From the NCBI GenBank assembly GCA_029783825.1, contig JAREIK010000710.1, forward strand, positions 56,277-120,276: a DNA stretch of 64,000 nt, in the 5' to 3' direction. The position numbers and the translations under genes are program-made. The notes under the pieces are model-generated. The model was not told where the DNA came from. It did not search any database and saw only the letters and a program-made list of their open reading frames with translations. Origin of the DNA: Sapria himalayana (lineage: Eukaryota > Streptophyta > Magnoliopsida > Malpighiales > Rafflesiaceae). Numbering within the stretch: position 1 is the first letter of the stretch; each line of letters opens with the position of its first letter. Below, one piece after another: positions 43,028-55,921 of this stretch.

Positions 43028-43361
43028 AATATATAGACAGATAGATTGATTGAAAGATAAATAGATATGATGATAGATAGATATATAGAAACATAGATAG
43101 AATGATAGTTAGATAGATAGACAGATAGATAGATATTTTGATAGAAAAATAGATAGATAGATAGATAGGTAGATATATAAATAGATAGATAAACAAATAA
43201 ATAGATATATTGATACATAGATAGTTAGACAGAAAGATAGACTTATAAATAGTTAATAGAAAGACCAATTGATAGACATATAAATAGACGGTTAAATAGC
43301 CAAATTTATAGACAGGTAGATTGGAAAATAAATAGAATTATAGATAGAAAGATAGATAGAC
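33685..43361. repeat. GATA tetranucleotide array 2 (9.7 kb) with hidden higher-order repeat
   Basis: Almost continuous degenerate GATA on plus, from right after a CACTA terminus to right before CACTACTACAAAAA at 43362. It includes long (AT)n runs at 34419-34457, 35948-35981 and 42992-43022. A GC-richer landmark (CAGGCAGG-like) and an AGTTTGATAGATAGATTAAT-like landmark recur as pairs, described under findings. Minus-strand frames of up to 373 residues are (Tyr-Leu-Ser-Ile)n translation of TATC. Confidence 0.97.
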
Positions 43362-44634
43362 CACTACTACAAAAACCATAATCCAAGATGCTTAAAAAGC
43401 ATCATTATTTATATATATAATTTTGCTTATCGATAGCATCATCCGCTAGCGAGACATAAAAAGTATATACATATAATGATGTTTTTTTGCAGTGTCGATT
43501 GAATCGTACTTTGATGCTAAAATAAAGTGTCATTTTTATTAACTATGACACTTAGTAAAAGCGCCAAGGATGATTATGATTTAAATAAATTTAAATTTAA
43601 TAATTATTGTAAATATATTTTCACCTGTTATTGTAATACTGCATGCACATAAGAACAACATTCTTTATAATCCATACCAAGAATATAGTTTTCCAGTACA
43701 AAGGCGAACTCGGACTTCATACAAATAAAAAAAACATATAACACAATTTCAACATTCATTTCTTAAATTCAATTCAAAATTTCTGATATATGCAACCCTT
43801 GTGTGCCTTAACTCCATAAAACTAGTTCCTGCTAGTATTACAAAGTTGAGAATTAATTTCAAAATAATGTAACCTACATACAAAAAGATGAACAATAAAT
43901 ACTTAAACTTGAACAAAAAAATATATTATAGAGCATTGGAAAAAAAATAGGAATGATAATAACATATCATAAAAATAATTTATATAACAATTGACATATA
44001 CGATTAAACAAATTTAACAACAAAAAACAAAGTTAGTAGTAATGAATAAAATATAAAGCAGGAGACGTATCAATTATGACATAAAAGTAGATAAAATTTT
44101 TTTTATTACAAAACAATAATAGTTCATTTAAAACCTGTAGGTGTGTAGTGAGTTTAAAGATCTCACAAACAACTTGAAAAAACACTACAAAAACCAATTA
44201 AATATAATAAAATAAAAAGTTAAATTACTTTCCATCTTCCCAACACATCAAAAAAACTTGATAAGATGCTATCTAATGTAATTTCAAGTTATATTTGATT
44301 ACACAAATATAGTAATCTAATCAACTTATAGTTATAGATATATTAATAAATTATTGGCTGCGGGAAAAAAAATTGTGCCTTGAAATAACAATTGTATTTT
44401 TTAAGGGTGAAATGGTAATTTACCTTGTTGTGGTAAAGTATTGAAGCCAAAAGTCGATATCATAATTTTTCCATTGTCACTCTACAAAAAAAAATCTATG
44501 GTTGACAACATAAACAAAAGATAATATGAAAACATAAAAATTGTAATTACATATTCAAGTTTTGAATATATAATTGAAAGTAAGAAGTAATAACATTGAT
44601 CTCATTAAAAAAATAGCTTTATTATCATGATAAT

Positions 44635-44832
44635 TCATGGATCAATTCCAAAGAAAAACAAATGGTCTCTAATCATTTGAGGAGTATTTAAAATCATATT
44701 ACCACATTGTAAGCATGAACATTTAATGGAGGTTTTATTTACAGAATTTTGTAATGCAAATGCAACAAAGCATTCAACTCCATCTTCATATTCCTTCCAT
44801 CTTCTATCCTTTGAGATCCATGAACGATCCAT
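44635..44832 (-). pseudogene. TNPD N-terminal (Transpos_assoc-like) fragment
   Basis: The ATG at 44832 opens MDRSWISKDRRWKEYEDGV, the usual start of plant CACTA transposases. ECFVAFALQNSV, then IKCSCLQCGN and MIRDHLFFFGID follow, giving the paired Cys and His pattern of the Transpos_assoc domain. The frame stops after about 65 residues, directly after the domain. No Transposase_21 part is found downstream on the minus strand before the element's left end (43362), so the rest is deleted. The N-terminal domain itself is uninterrupted. It could still be translated, but transposition activity is not expected. Confidence 0.85.
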
Positions 44833-46085
44833 TTTTTAAAAAAAATTAATTCCAATAGATATCACACTTCAAATGGAAGAAATCATCAACAGTCCAATGT
44901 TATTCGTTGAGCAACCTCTTATTTATCTGCTAAAAGATAATTCAAAAATCAATTTAATAAAATATTTAAATGCATGCCAGATATAAGATAGAAGAGATGA
45001 GCATTATTTTTTGTAATATTGTTGAATTTGTTAACATAGGCAAAATTAATAAAATAATATTTAAAAATGAGAAATTATTTCTCACAGTAAGTTTGCTTCA
45101 TAGAAAAAAAATTATTTAAACAAAAAAATATAATTTAATTATACTTTAAATTAAAGTAAAATATGATAAAAGTCATTTTATAAATATGACATTAAATTTC
45201 GCTAGGTCCTTAGGCTAAATGATTTTGAAATGGCATGACTATAGAGCACACATTTTTATGAAATATAGCCTCATTTTTTTTAATTTATGTCACTGTCTGA
45301 TAAACAGAGGACGAGAGAACAAATAAACTAACATGTATAAAAATGACACTGGGATAAAAAAAAGAATGGATAAAGACATGCTCAATGCCAACAACAAGAA
45401 TTACCCACTCTATATCTCTTGTAATTAGCAAAATCGACCGTGCAAGATGAACTTGAGACTGAGACTGAAAATGGGAAATGGAAAAGAAATCATTATTAAT
45501 CTGTGGCAGAATAGTAGCCTGAAAATAGGGAGCAGATAACTCAACTAAGGCAAAATCACCGACAAAACCAGCACCAATATCACAAAATCTGCATAGAATG
45601 ATGGAAACATAACTAATTAAACTTCACAAAATAGCAACACAAAACATGATGCCAAATATATGATGCATATGCCATGTACAACTCCACTTTCCACCATTTG
45701 TAAATCAAAGCCGTGTAGAAACTGATGACAAGATTATTTGAACTATAATTTCTATCTTTCGATCACAATTTTAACTCCTTTTCATCTTTTTATTCTGTCC
45801 ATCCAATCTACAAAAAATATCAGTATAACAAGGGTAGCCATTAAGCATTATGCATTTTGGTAACATATATACTAATTTAACAATAAAGGGCAGCGAGGAA
45901 CTGTCGTGCACCGCGTAATAATCTATTCACTAAGATAATGTGCGAGAATACAACAACCCTGAGGAAGAAAAATATAAATAAGCAAAGAGATTTCCAACCC
46001 TTAGAGAAATGAAAAACGACACCATAGAGAAGCATGTCCAGATAAATCCTTTCCCATAACCAAAAATGAGGACATAACGTTTATT
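44833..46085. other. Internal non-coding part of the family 2 CACTA element
   Basis: No gene seen. It is upstream of the minus-strand Transpos_assoc fragment and probably holds its leader and introns. Some more GC-balanced patches (about 45380-45620 and 45880-46060) could be untranslated exons, without proof. Confidence 0.4.
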
Positions 46086-46103
46086 CCCCCCCCCCCCCCC
46101 CCC
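46086..46103. repeat. Poly(C) run of 18 bases
   Basis: Eighteen consecutive C residues in otherwise AT-rich DNA inside the CACTA element. Its exact length may reflect sequencing error. Confidence 0.9.
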
Positions 46104-47178
46104 ACAATCTCTTTCTCTATTTTTTGTGAATTATGATAAGTTTATGCATAATATAAGATACAAAACAGAAAAATTTAGAAGAAACTGCGAATAAATGCAA
46201 AATGATCAGAACACGTTCACATTCAATTCTTAGGTTAACCTCGGCAATTTAAGTGATTCAATGCACTTTTATTTGATAAAAGTTAAAAGTATGGAAGAGC
46301 TTATACAATTATAACTTAATGTAGAAACTTACAGGATGCTAGAAATATGACCAATGATATCGAAGATGCAAACTTGAACCCGATATGTTGGAAATGGCCG
46401 AACTTGATGAAGAAGAAGCGCAACTCTTTCTAGCAATAGATTCTTCAATATATTAAATTAAGTTAAAAATAATATTAAAATTTTCAGATAATTTTATTAA
46501 ATCACCTTATATTTACATTATATTTTTATTTCTCTTAGGGATAAATTAAATATTAACAAATTTATTTTAAAATTAAATATTATTACTTATTTTATAAATA
46601 AAAAACTCAATTTTGAATGTAAAAATATTTAGATATTTTTTAATTTTATCATAAGTTTCTGTTTATTTTTAATAAATAATTTTCAACTAAAATTTGATAA
46701 ATTTTTTTATTTTTATAGAGTAAAAATAATAATATTATTAAATATTAAAAAAAATAAATAAGAAATTAGTTAAAAATCAATAAATTCAAAATTAAATTTT
46801 TCACATCCACGACACTAATAAAAGTGACAAGGTTTTTAATTTTTAGCCCCTTATTCCTTAGAAATTTTTAAGGAGGTAAGAAATTTTCCTAACCTATTAG
46901 TCTTAACAATGAAAGATCTAGTAAGTGTCATTAAATGTATAATTACAAATATAATAATGATATTTTATAAAAGCGTCAAGATATAAAGCGTCATTAATTT
47001 TAAGTTTTGTTAAATTAACAATGACACTTCTAGTAAGTGTCATAAAAATAGAATACATTCTCGAAAAAATGATGCTTTTATAAAAGTGTCATTAAATGTC
47101 TAATTACAAATAGAATAATGACATTTTCTGAAAGCGTCAAGGAATAAAACGTCATTAATTTACTGTTTTGTAGTAGAG

Positions 47179-47384
47179 TCAATCAAACATTATACTAATC
47201 TTAATTCACTATTATTATTTCATAACAATAACCAATTAGGAACATTTAGAATAATTAATAATATTATTCAAAGAAATTATATTTAATAAACATGAAAATC
47301 ATCATAATAATTAATTCTCACAAATAGTCAAAATACCATATCCATACGATAGGCCTAGAGCACTGTTACTAACATATTTGTCTA
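47179..47384. other. Non-repetitive gap between CACTA end and TATC array
   Basis: About 200 bp of ordinary AT-rich sequence with no gene and no evident similarity to other parts of the window. It separates the right CACTA terminus from the start of the TATC array and is the one array edge near a CACTA end that is not directly adjacent. Confidence 0.6.
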
Positions 47385-49108
47385 TCAATTATCTATCTTT
47401 GTAACTATCAAACTATCAATTTTCTATCTATCTATCTATCTGTATATCTATCTATCTATCAACTATCAAATTTTCTATGTATCTATCTATCAATTTATCA
47501 ATCTATCTAATTATATATCTATCTATCTACCTATCAATCAATTTATCTATCTGTATATCTGTATATTTATATATCTCTCTATCTATCTATCTATCTACCA
47601 ATCTATCTATCTATCAATCAATCAATCTATCTATCTATCCATATGTATATCTATCTATCTAAATATCTATCTATCTGTCTAACTATATAACTTTCTAACT
47701 ATCTAAATATCTATATATATATATCTATCTACTTGTCTATCTATCTATCTATCTAACTATTTAAATATCTCACTATCTTTTTATATTTTAGTCTATCTGT
47801 CTATTTATCTATTTATCTAGATATCTATTTGTCTAACTAGTTATTTGTCTTTCTGTCTATATGTCTCTATCTATATATTTATTTAGTTATCTATCTATTC
47901 ATCAAGCTAACTATCTATATATCTAACTATCTACCTCAAAGCCTATATGCATATCTATTTATCTATCTATTTTAAAATTTGTCTATCTATAAATCTGACA
48001 ATCTATTTATCTATCTATTTATTTTACTAACTATAAATCTATCTATCTATCTAAGTATATATCTATTTGTCCGTCTATCTATAAATTATTTTGTATTTTG
48101 TTTATCTATATTTTTATTTATTTATCTTTCTCTATATTCCTATCTACTTATCTACTTATCTATTTATCTGTATATTTGTCTATGTATATGTATATCTATA
48201 TATCTATCTATCTGTTTTATCTTTCTATCTTTCTATATAACTATCTAATTATATATGTGTCTATCTATCTATATATATTTTATCATTCTATTTGTCTATA
48301 TGTTTATTTGTCTATTTGCATATCTATCTATCTACCTATCTATCTATTAATCTATTTATCTATCTATGTGTCTTTGTGTCTATCGGCCTATTTGGCTATA
48401 TTTTTTTCTATCTTTCTATTTATCTGCATATATGACAATCTATCTATCAATAAATCTATTTAACTATGTCTATCAATTTATTTGGTTATCGGTCTATCTA
48501 TTTATCTATATGTAATTCTATTTATCTATCTATTTGTCTATGCATATATCTATTTATCTTTCTATTTGTCAATTTTTTTTCTATCAATATATATATCTAT
48601 CTATTTATATATATGTCTATATGTCTAAATGTCTATCTATCTATCTTTATATCAATCTATCTATTTCTTTATTGGTTTATCTTTCTATATCTTTATATAA
48701 ACATCTGTCTATCTATAAATCTTTCTATGTGTCTATAATCTATCTATCTATTTATCTATCAGTGAATATGTCTTTTTGCCTATTTATATATCTTTCTATC
48801 TCTCTATCGATCGATCTATCTATCTGTTTATCTATCTATCTATTTATATATCTATTAGTCTATCTATCAATCTATTTATCTGTCTATTAGTCTATCTATC
48901 TGTCTAATTGTCTATTTTTTCTATCTATCTATGTCTCTATTTATCTATCGATATCTATGTCTATATATCTATCTATTTAATTGTTATCTTTCTCTATCTA
49001 TTTATCTATCAATCTATCAATATATCAATATGTTTACTTTTCTTTCTGTCTATCTATCTATTTGCCTAACAATCTATCTTTGTATTTGTATATGTAACTA
49101 TCTATTTA

Positions 49109-49151
<43 letters not shown>

Positions 49152-49290
49152 ATTTATCTATCTCTGTATGTGTCTATTTTTCTATCTATATATGGGTCTA
49201 TTTATCTATCTATCTATATATATATCTATTTATAATTCTATCTATGTGTCAATCAATCAATCTATCTATATTTTAATTTATCTAATTATC

Positions 49291-49331
<41 letters not shown>

Positions 49332-51607
49332 ATCTAACTATCTATTTATATGTTTGTCTATCTGTCTATTTTATATTTGTTTATTTGTCTTGCCTATCTA
49401 GCTATGTCTATAGCTATCTTTATATATATATATATATGTATATCTATCATTCAATATATTTGTCTATCTGAATATCTTACAATCTTTCTTTTAGAGTATC
49501 TATCTATTTATCTATATCTCTATTATTTTATTTATTTATCATCCTATTTCAAAAACAATCTATCTTTATATCTATCTTTTTGTCTAACTCTCTATTTTCT
49601 TATTAACCTACTAGTCTATCTTTATTTCTATCTATTTGTCTAGCTATTTATCTATGTATCTATATGTCTATCTTTCTATATGTATATCTTTCATTTTGTC
49701 TATTTATCTATTTGTATAGCTACCAATTTGGCTATCTATATATCTGTCTATATATTTAAATGTATATATAGCTATTTGAATATCTGTCTATATGACATTC
49801 TATGTACCTATTTATCTTTCTATCAATCTACCTATCTATCTAACTATCTTTCTATCTATGTGCCTATCTGTATATATAACCATCTATCTATCTGTCTATA
49901 TATATATCTATCTTTCTGTCAATCTGTGTATCTATCTATCTATCTATCTATTTATCTGTCAATATGTATATCTATCTATGTATTTGTCTAACTATTTATC
50001 TATTTTTCTATCTATCAGTCTATCAGATTATTAATCTATATGTCTATCTATTTATATGTCTATATTTATATTTATAAATCTATCTCTCTTTATTTGTTTA
50101 TCTATCTATCTATCTATTTGTATATATGTCTATCTACATATCTATCTATCTTTCTATATGTCTAACTATTAATTTGTCTATCTATCTATCTATCTGTCTT
50201 TCTTTCTATATATCTATGTATTTGTCTACCCGTCTATCTATTTATTTGCCTATTTGATTATCTATCAATCTATCTATCTATATATCTATCTTGTATTTTA
50301 TCAGTCTATAAGTCTATGTGTCTTTGTGTCTATTTATCAATCAATCTATCTATCTTTCTATATGTTTAAATATCTATCTAACTATATGTCCATATGTCTA
50401 TCTATCTATCTTTCAATCAATCTATCTATATATCTATATATCTTTCTACCTATCTATTTGTCTATATGTCTTTCAATATATCAATCATTTGTTTATCTAT
50501 CAATCTATGTAATTATCTAACTATCTAATTCTCTATCTGTCTATTTATATAACCATCTAACATTATTTCTATATATATGTATATCAGTCAATTTGTATAT
50601 ATATATAATTATATATCCATCTATCATTTTTTCTGTCTATCTATCTATCTATAAGTCTATCTGCCTATATGACTATTATCTATCTATTTATTTGTCTATC
50701 TATCAAATGGTTTATATATCTATCTTTTTATATATCAATATATCTATCTATCTATCTATCTATATTTTTGTCTACTTAGTTATAGATTTATTTGTCTATT
50801 TGTCAATTTGATAATTTTGTCTTCAACCTATCTATCTATCTCTTTATTTTTATAATAGTCTATAAGTCTATAAGTCAATGTGACTATCCATCTATCTATC
50901 TATCTATCTTTTTGTCTAACTATATATTTATTTATTTGTATATCAATATATCTGACTATCTATCTATCGGTATACATATCTTTCTACCTATATGGATATC
51001 TATCTATTTGTCTATATGTCTATCTATGTATCTATGTATCTATCTATCAATTTATCTATTAATCTATCAATCTATTAATCTATCTAAATATCTTTCGATC
51101 TATTTAAATCATGAAGCATCAAACAATATATTTTCCTATCTATATATTAATGTATTTGACTAACTATTTAACTATCTTTCTGTCTATTTATCTATCTATC
51201 TATCTGTCTGTCTATCTAATTGTCTATTTTATGTATCTATTTGTCTAATGTCTATCTGTCTATCTATCTATTAATCTATCTATTTATCTATCTATCTATC
51301 TATCTATCTAACAATCTTTTTGTCTATCAATCTATCTATTTATCATACTATTTGTCTAACTATTTCTCTATAAATCTATCAATCTATTTATCGATCTATC
51401 TATCGATCTATCTATCTATCTCTCTATCTAACTTTGTGTCTTTCAGTCTATAAGTCTTTGTATCATTCAATCTATCTAACTATCTCTCTATAAATCTAAC
51501 TATCTATCAAATTATTTGCCTAACTTTCTATTTATGTCTATCTATCTTTCTATATATAGATCTATCTATCTTTGTCTCTGTATATCAATCTTTGAATCTA
51601 TTAATCT
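47385..51607. repeat. TATC tetranucleotide array 3, left part
   Basis: Degenerate TATC (CTAT) on plus, the reverse strand of array 2. (AT)n runs occur at 49111-49149 and 49299-49330. Plus-strand frames of Tyr, Leu, Ser and Ile repeats are translation of the array. It ends with the ATTAATCT copy flanking the hAT element. Confidence 0.97.
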
Positions 51608-51695
51608 TAGAGGTGTCAACCGGGCCGGCCCGGCCCTAGCACGAGGCACGGCACGGTTCGGCCGTGCCTGGGCCGAACCATTGTTGAGGCCTTAG

Positions 51696-52259
51696 ATACC
51701 GAGGTATGGTGGTGGTGGTAGTGAGACTGTGATTACAAACATTGATACCTTGTTCGGAGATGACGATTATTCCATTCAGCTAGCGTGGGGGAAACGTGAG
51801 GGTGGGCTATCACATAGGAGTGATCTGTCTCGGTACTTAGATACCGATCACTGCTCAATCCTATCACATTCTGATACTAATAATCTTGATTTATTACAGT
51901 GGTGGAAATCATATGAGTCCACCTATCCCATGCTATCTAGGATGGCACGGAATCTACTAACTCATCCGGTGTCGAGCGTAGCATCGGAGTCTACTTTTTC
52001 TGTTGCAGTGAACGTGATTTTGAATAGGAGATCGAGATTACGTCTAGATATGGTTGAGGCCTTGGCATGTTTGAAGGATTGGGAGGAATCGAGGTTTAGC
52101 ATCCATGATCGTGCTGGAGCTGGGACTGGGACAGACACTACAGTTGCATCCACATCCACTACAATGGCGGAGGAGTTGATTGCCGATGATGATGATCCAT
52201 ATGATACTGATCTTGATGTTGCGGCTGGTGATTCTCATGATATGCCGATTGATGATTGA
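51696..52259 (+). pseudogene. hAT transposase C-terminal fragment (dimerisation domain)
   Basis: The open frame starts after a stop at 51693-51695 and ends at TGA 52257-52259; no ATG precedes the domain, and GTG at 51729 is the nearest conventional alternative start. Residues read YGGGGSETVITNIDTLFGDD, then SDLSRYLDTDHCS, then the hAT C-terminal dimerisation core LQWWKSYESTYPMLSRMAR, VSSVASESTFSVA, NRRSRLRLDMVEALACLKDW. A Thr/Ala/Ser and acidic tail follows. The zinc-finger N-terminus and the catalytic RNase H-like part are missing, lost between 51680 and 51700. The remaining frame is uninterrupted, which suggests a fairly recent insertion or deletion. It cannot cut DNA. The dimerisation part alone could in principle interfere with full-length proteins, but no promoter is seen. 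Confidence 0.93.
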
Positions 52260-52690
52260 TGATGATCTACTATTTTTTGTTTTCGATGTTTTTTTTGATT
52301 GTATTTGTATGCTTTATTTGTACGTTGTGTTGAAACTTATACTTGTTTTGTTCGGACCATCGGTTTCAAATGGATGATTGGTAATTTTTCATTTGTGTTG
52401 TTTAATTTTTTTTTAATTTTTATTTTTACTAACATAATGTATTGATTTATTTTTTTTACGATTTAAATTTTATTTTAAAAATTAATAACTTTAATATATA
52501 ATTAATAAATATAATAAAAGTTAAACTAATTTGAATTTGATAAAAAAAAATTTCTAAACTTTGTTTTTTTATTTAATTTTTATTTTTAAGATTTTTAAAA
52601 ATATTTATATTTAATACTGTACTGTACACTTAAGCTGTTAAGCATTACAATTTACAATATATAAAATTTTTTTTAAAAAAATTTCTACCA
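52260..52690. other. hAT 3' untranslated and internal AT-rich part
   Basis: Between the transposase stop and the GC-rich right subterminal region. AT-rich, with no reading frame of note. It would hold the 3' UTR of the transposase. Confidence 0.6.
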
Positions 52691-52913
52691 ATCGAGTCTC
52701 GGGTTTGCCTCTGCCCCAGCCTGAATGGACAGGCCGGGCCCGAGCGGGCCCGGCACGGCACGGCACGGCGTGCCGTTCCTATGGGCCGTGCCGTGCCCTG
52801 CTGTTTTTAAACCATGCCGTGCCGTGCCCGGCCCGGCACGGTAGCACGTTCGTGCCCTAAAAGAATGGGCCGGGCCGGGCCGGGCCGGCCCATTCGACAC
52901 CTCTAATTAATCT

Positions 52914-54632
52914 ATTAATCTATCTATCTTTCTATCTTTTTATCTATCTAATTCACAAACAATCTAACTATCTATTTATTTATCTCTCTATCTATCTATA
53001 TATCTGTATAACTATTTGAAAGTCTATATATCTATTTGTCCATATGTCTATTTATCTAACTAACTATCTGTTTGTCTATTTATATATATGACTATCTATA
53101 TATCTAACTAAATATTTGTATATTTATATATTTATTTATCTATATATCTATTTATCTATATATTTGTCTATCTATTTCTTTATCAATCTATGAATCTTTC
53201 TATCTATTTGTGTGTCTAGATCTTTATCTATCATTTAGTCTATTAGTCTATAAGTTTTTTTTATCATTCCATCTATTTTTCTGTCTATTTATTTATATAT
53301 CTATCAATATACTTACCTAACTATCAAAATGTGTCTATCTCTCTATCTATATATCTATCGATCTATCTTACTATCTATAGGTCTATATTAATATCTAACT
53401 ATCTATCTATCAATTTGTGAATCTTTTAATCTTTCTATCTTTCTATCAATCTAATTCATTATCTATCAATCAAGCTATCTATTTATTTATCTTTCTATTT
53501 ATCTATCTATTTGTCTATCTCTCTATCTATCTATCATCTGTCAATTTGTATATCTATATATCTATCTATCATCTGTCAATTTGTATATCTATATTTCTAT
53601 CAATCAATCAATTTATCTATCTATCTTTATATCTATACATCTATCTATTTGTGGATCTATCTATCAGCAAATCTATCTGTCTACTAATATATTTGTTTAT
53701 ACATTTATCTATCTATCTATCTATATGGCTATCTATTTATTTGTTTATCTTTCTAATTTTCTAAATCTAATTGTCTATGTATCAATCAATTAATCTATCA
53801 ATCTATCTTTCTATCTACCAAACTATCTATCTATTTTTTAGTTAATCATTCTATTTGTCTATCTATTTATTTGACTTTTTGTTATTTATGTATCACCCAA
53901 TATGTATATTTGTTTATTTATTTATCTTTCTATGTGTTTATGTATCTATATGTCTATCTATCTATATTAGAATCTAACTATCTAACAATCTATCTATCTA
54001 ATTATTTATCTTTCTTACAATATGATTGATCTGTCGATCTATTTATCTATTTGTGTATCTTTTTAGCTATATATATATCTATATGTCTATCTATCTATCT
54101 GTCTGTCTATCTGTCTATCTATCTGTCTGTCTATCTATCTATCTATCTCTCTCTCTATATGTCAATCTATTTATCTATCTATATATCTATATATATATTT
54201 GACTATCTACTTATCTTTCTATGTATTTTTCTATATAATTATCCATCCGTCAATCTATTTATCTATCTATCTATGTATATACCTTTATATTTATATATCT
54301 ATATATCTTCATAATTTCAAATCTACCTATCTGCTTATCTATCTATCTGTCTAGTGATATATATGTATATCTAACTATCTATCTTTCTATTTATTTATTT
54401 GACTATTTATATGGTTATAAATCTATATGTCAATCTATCTATCTATCCATCTATCTATTTATTTATTTATCTATTTATCTATCTAATTATCTTTTTATCT
54501 ATATATCTTTTTATCTCCTTATCTACCGATATGTTTATCTATTTATCTATCTATTTGTCTATCTAACTATCTATCTATCATTTTATCTATTTATCTATCT
54601 AATTATCTATCTAACTATTATATATATATATG

Positions 54633-54668
<36 letters not shown>

Positions 54669-54826
54669 TATGTGTGTGTGTTTGTGTGTGTGTCTATATG
54701 TCTATGTTTCTATCTATTTATGTATTCATCTATCTATCTGCATATATATATATATAGTTATCTGTGTATTTATCAATATATCTTTATTTATCAATATATC
54801 TAGTTATCTTTATTAATATTCTCAAA
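52914..54826. repeat. TATC tetranucleotide array 3, right part
   Basis: Continuation of the array after the hAT insertion, in the same strand sense. It contains a (TG)n run with TTTG interruptions at about 54632-54692, which encodes Cys-Val repeats in one frame. It ends in the unique sequence starting at about 54827. Confidence 0.96.
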
Positions 54827-55736
54827 ACTCTAAAAATAATAACAATAATATAAAACAATTATTTTTTAATATAAAGAAATTAGGAAATACATGTAAGTAG
54901 TCTTACAACTACACTAATATGTTGGAGTATAAATGGGACCACAACTACTTGTAAGTTGTGGTTTTTATTTGAATTGTAAACTCCAAACCTCAAACAAGAA
55001 AGAAAAATGCAGAAATAGAAATTAGATAGATATTCATGAGCGCCTACATCACATAATAAAAAGAAAAAACATATAACATTTGAACCAAAGACCATGGAAT
55101 GAAACTTCATATCAATCATTAGAACACGTCAACATTCAACACAATTACACATCAAAATAAGCAAGACATTATTATAATCACAGTCTTGCAATCTCTTTGC
55201 CCCAATGTAAAGTATGGTTTTCATATCAATCCAGGCACATATTGCAAATGAGAATTGTATATAGAATGGTGGGAAACTATTTTAAAAACATGAATTAATG
55301 TTCAGCAAGAATGTTCCATGCAATTTCAGGATTTCCAGAACTCCACAAAAATATCTACAAAAAGAATTATTAGTGATGGACCTCTTTTGTGAGAATTAGC
55401 TTTTAGATTAATAATGATTTCGCCATATTTCTAAAGTGGAGAAAAAACAAGCAACATTCCTACATTACTAATGAAATACATGTTGGCTACATAATGTACT
55501 TATCGATTGATCTTGATTCACGAATTTACTCAATGACATCTATCATGGTAGTGAATTTTTTTCACAGAGCTGATTATTGGATTATGAATAAAAAAACATG
55601 GAAGAATGGCCAACCTGATGACTTTATCGATCTCTTCTGCGAGGCCATAATCAAATTTCTTCCATGGATGATGAATCATTAAAGACTAGTGGGTTTTACG
55701 ATTTTACAGCAACACGAATCCCTCCACACTGGAGTC

Positions 55737-55769
<33 letters not shown>

Positions 55770-55921
55770 ATGGAGAGACATAGAGTTTATTAAGTTAAAG
55801 ACTAGTTGCATTCTCTAACTATTAAGTTTATTAAGTTTTATTATGTTTTAAAATTCCATTAATGTTTTAATTTTAAATTATAAAAACATTTAATATACAA
55901 TAAATATATATAAAACATTAA

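Larger units (their letters stand above)
43362..47178. mobile_element. CACTA element (family 2) between GATA and TATC arrays
   Basis: The left terminus is CACTACTACAAAAACC at 43362. The right terminus, read on minus from 47178, is CTCTACTACAAAACAG (12 of 13 bases matching). Both ends carry GTGTCATT, AAGCGTCA and GATGCTT subterminal motifs, in opposite orientation at the two ends (43380-43570 and 46810-47165). The body holds one recognisable transposase piece at 44635-44832. Flanking triplets are GAC and TCA, so no matching target duplication remains. At about 3.8 kb it is much smaller than an autonomous element. Confidence 0.85.
51608..52905. mobile_element. hAT transposon, internally deleted, in TATC array
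   Basis: Termini TAGAGGTGTC (51608) and GACACCTCTA (52896-52905) form a 10-bp inverted repeat. ATTAATCT flanks both sides (51600-51607 and 52906-52913), a perfect 8-bp target duplication as made by hAT transposases. Subterminal regions are strikingly GC-rich (GGGCCGGCCC, many GGCACGGC words) against the AT-rich surroundings. The element is 1298 bp and keeps only the end of the transposase, so it is a deletion derivative. Confidence 0.97.

Noticed and set aside
33675..43268. Long minus-strand reading frames of Tyr/Leu/Ser/Ile (up to 373 residues) that resemble multi-pass membrane proteins
   Set aside because: TATC repeats read tat-cta-tct-atc and contain no stop in any of three frames, so open frames are automatic. 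They overlap in all frames and end only at random substitutions. The same applies to 474-1628, 47385-54826 and 57816-64000.
44183..44195. CACTACAAAAACC inside the family 2 CACTA element
   Set aside because: Looks like another terminus, but no partner end, subterminal repeats or target duplication were found; likely chance or a tiny relic.
51962..52238. Minus-strand frames opposite the hAT transposase
   Set aside because: Shadow frames; the plus frame carries the hAT dimerisation motifs.
52685..52900. Ala/Gly/Pro/Arg-rich minus frame in GC-rich DNA
   Set aside because: It is the right subterminal repeat region of the hAT element; the frame follows from GGCACGGC repeats.
54634..54816. Cys-Val repeat frame
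   Set aside because: Translation of a (TG)n microsatellite.
55494..55682. 62-residue plus frame in CACTA copy 3
   Set aside because: No known motif, no homologue recognised in the other family copies, and short enough to arise by chance.
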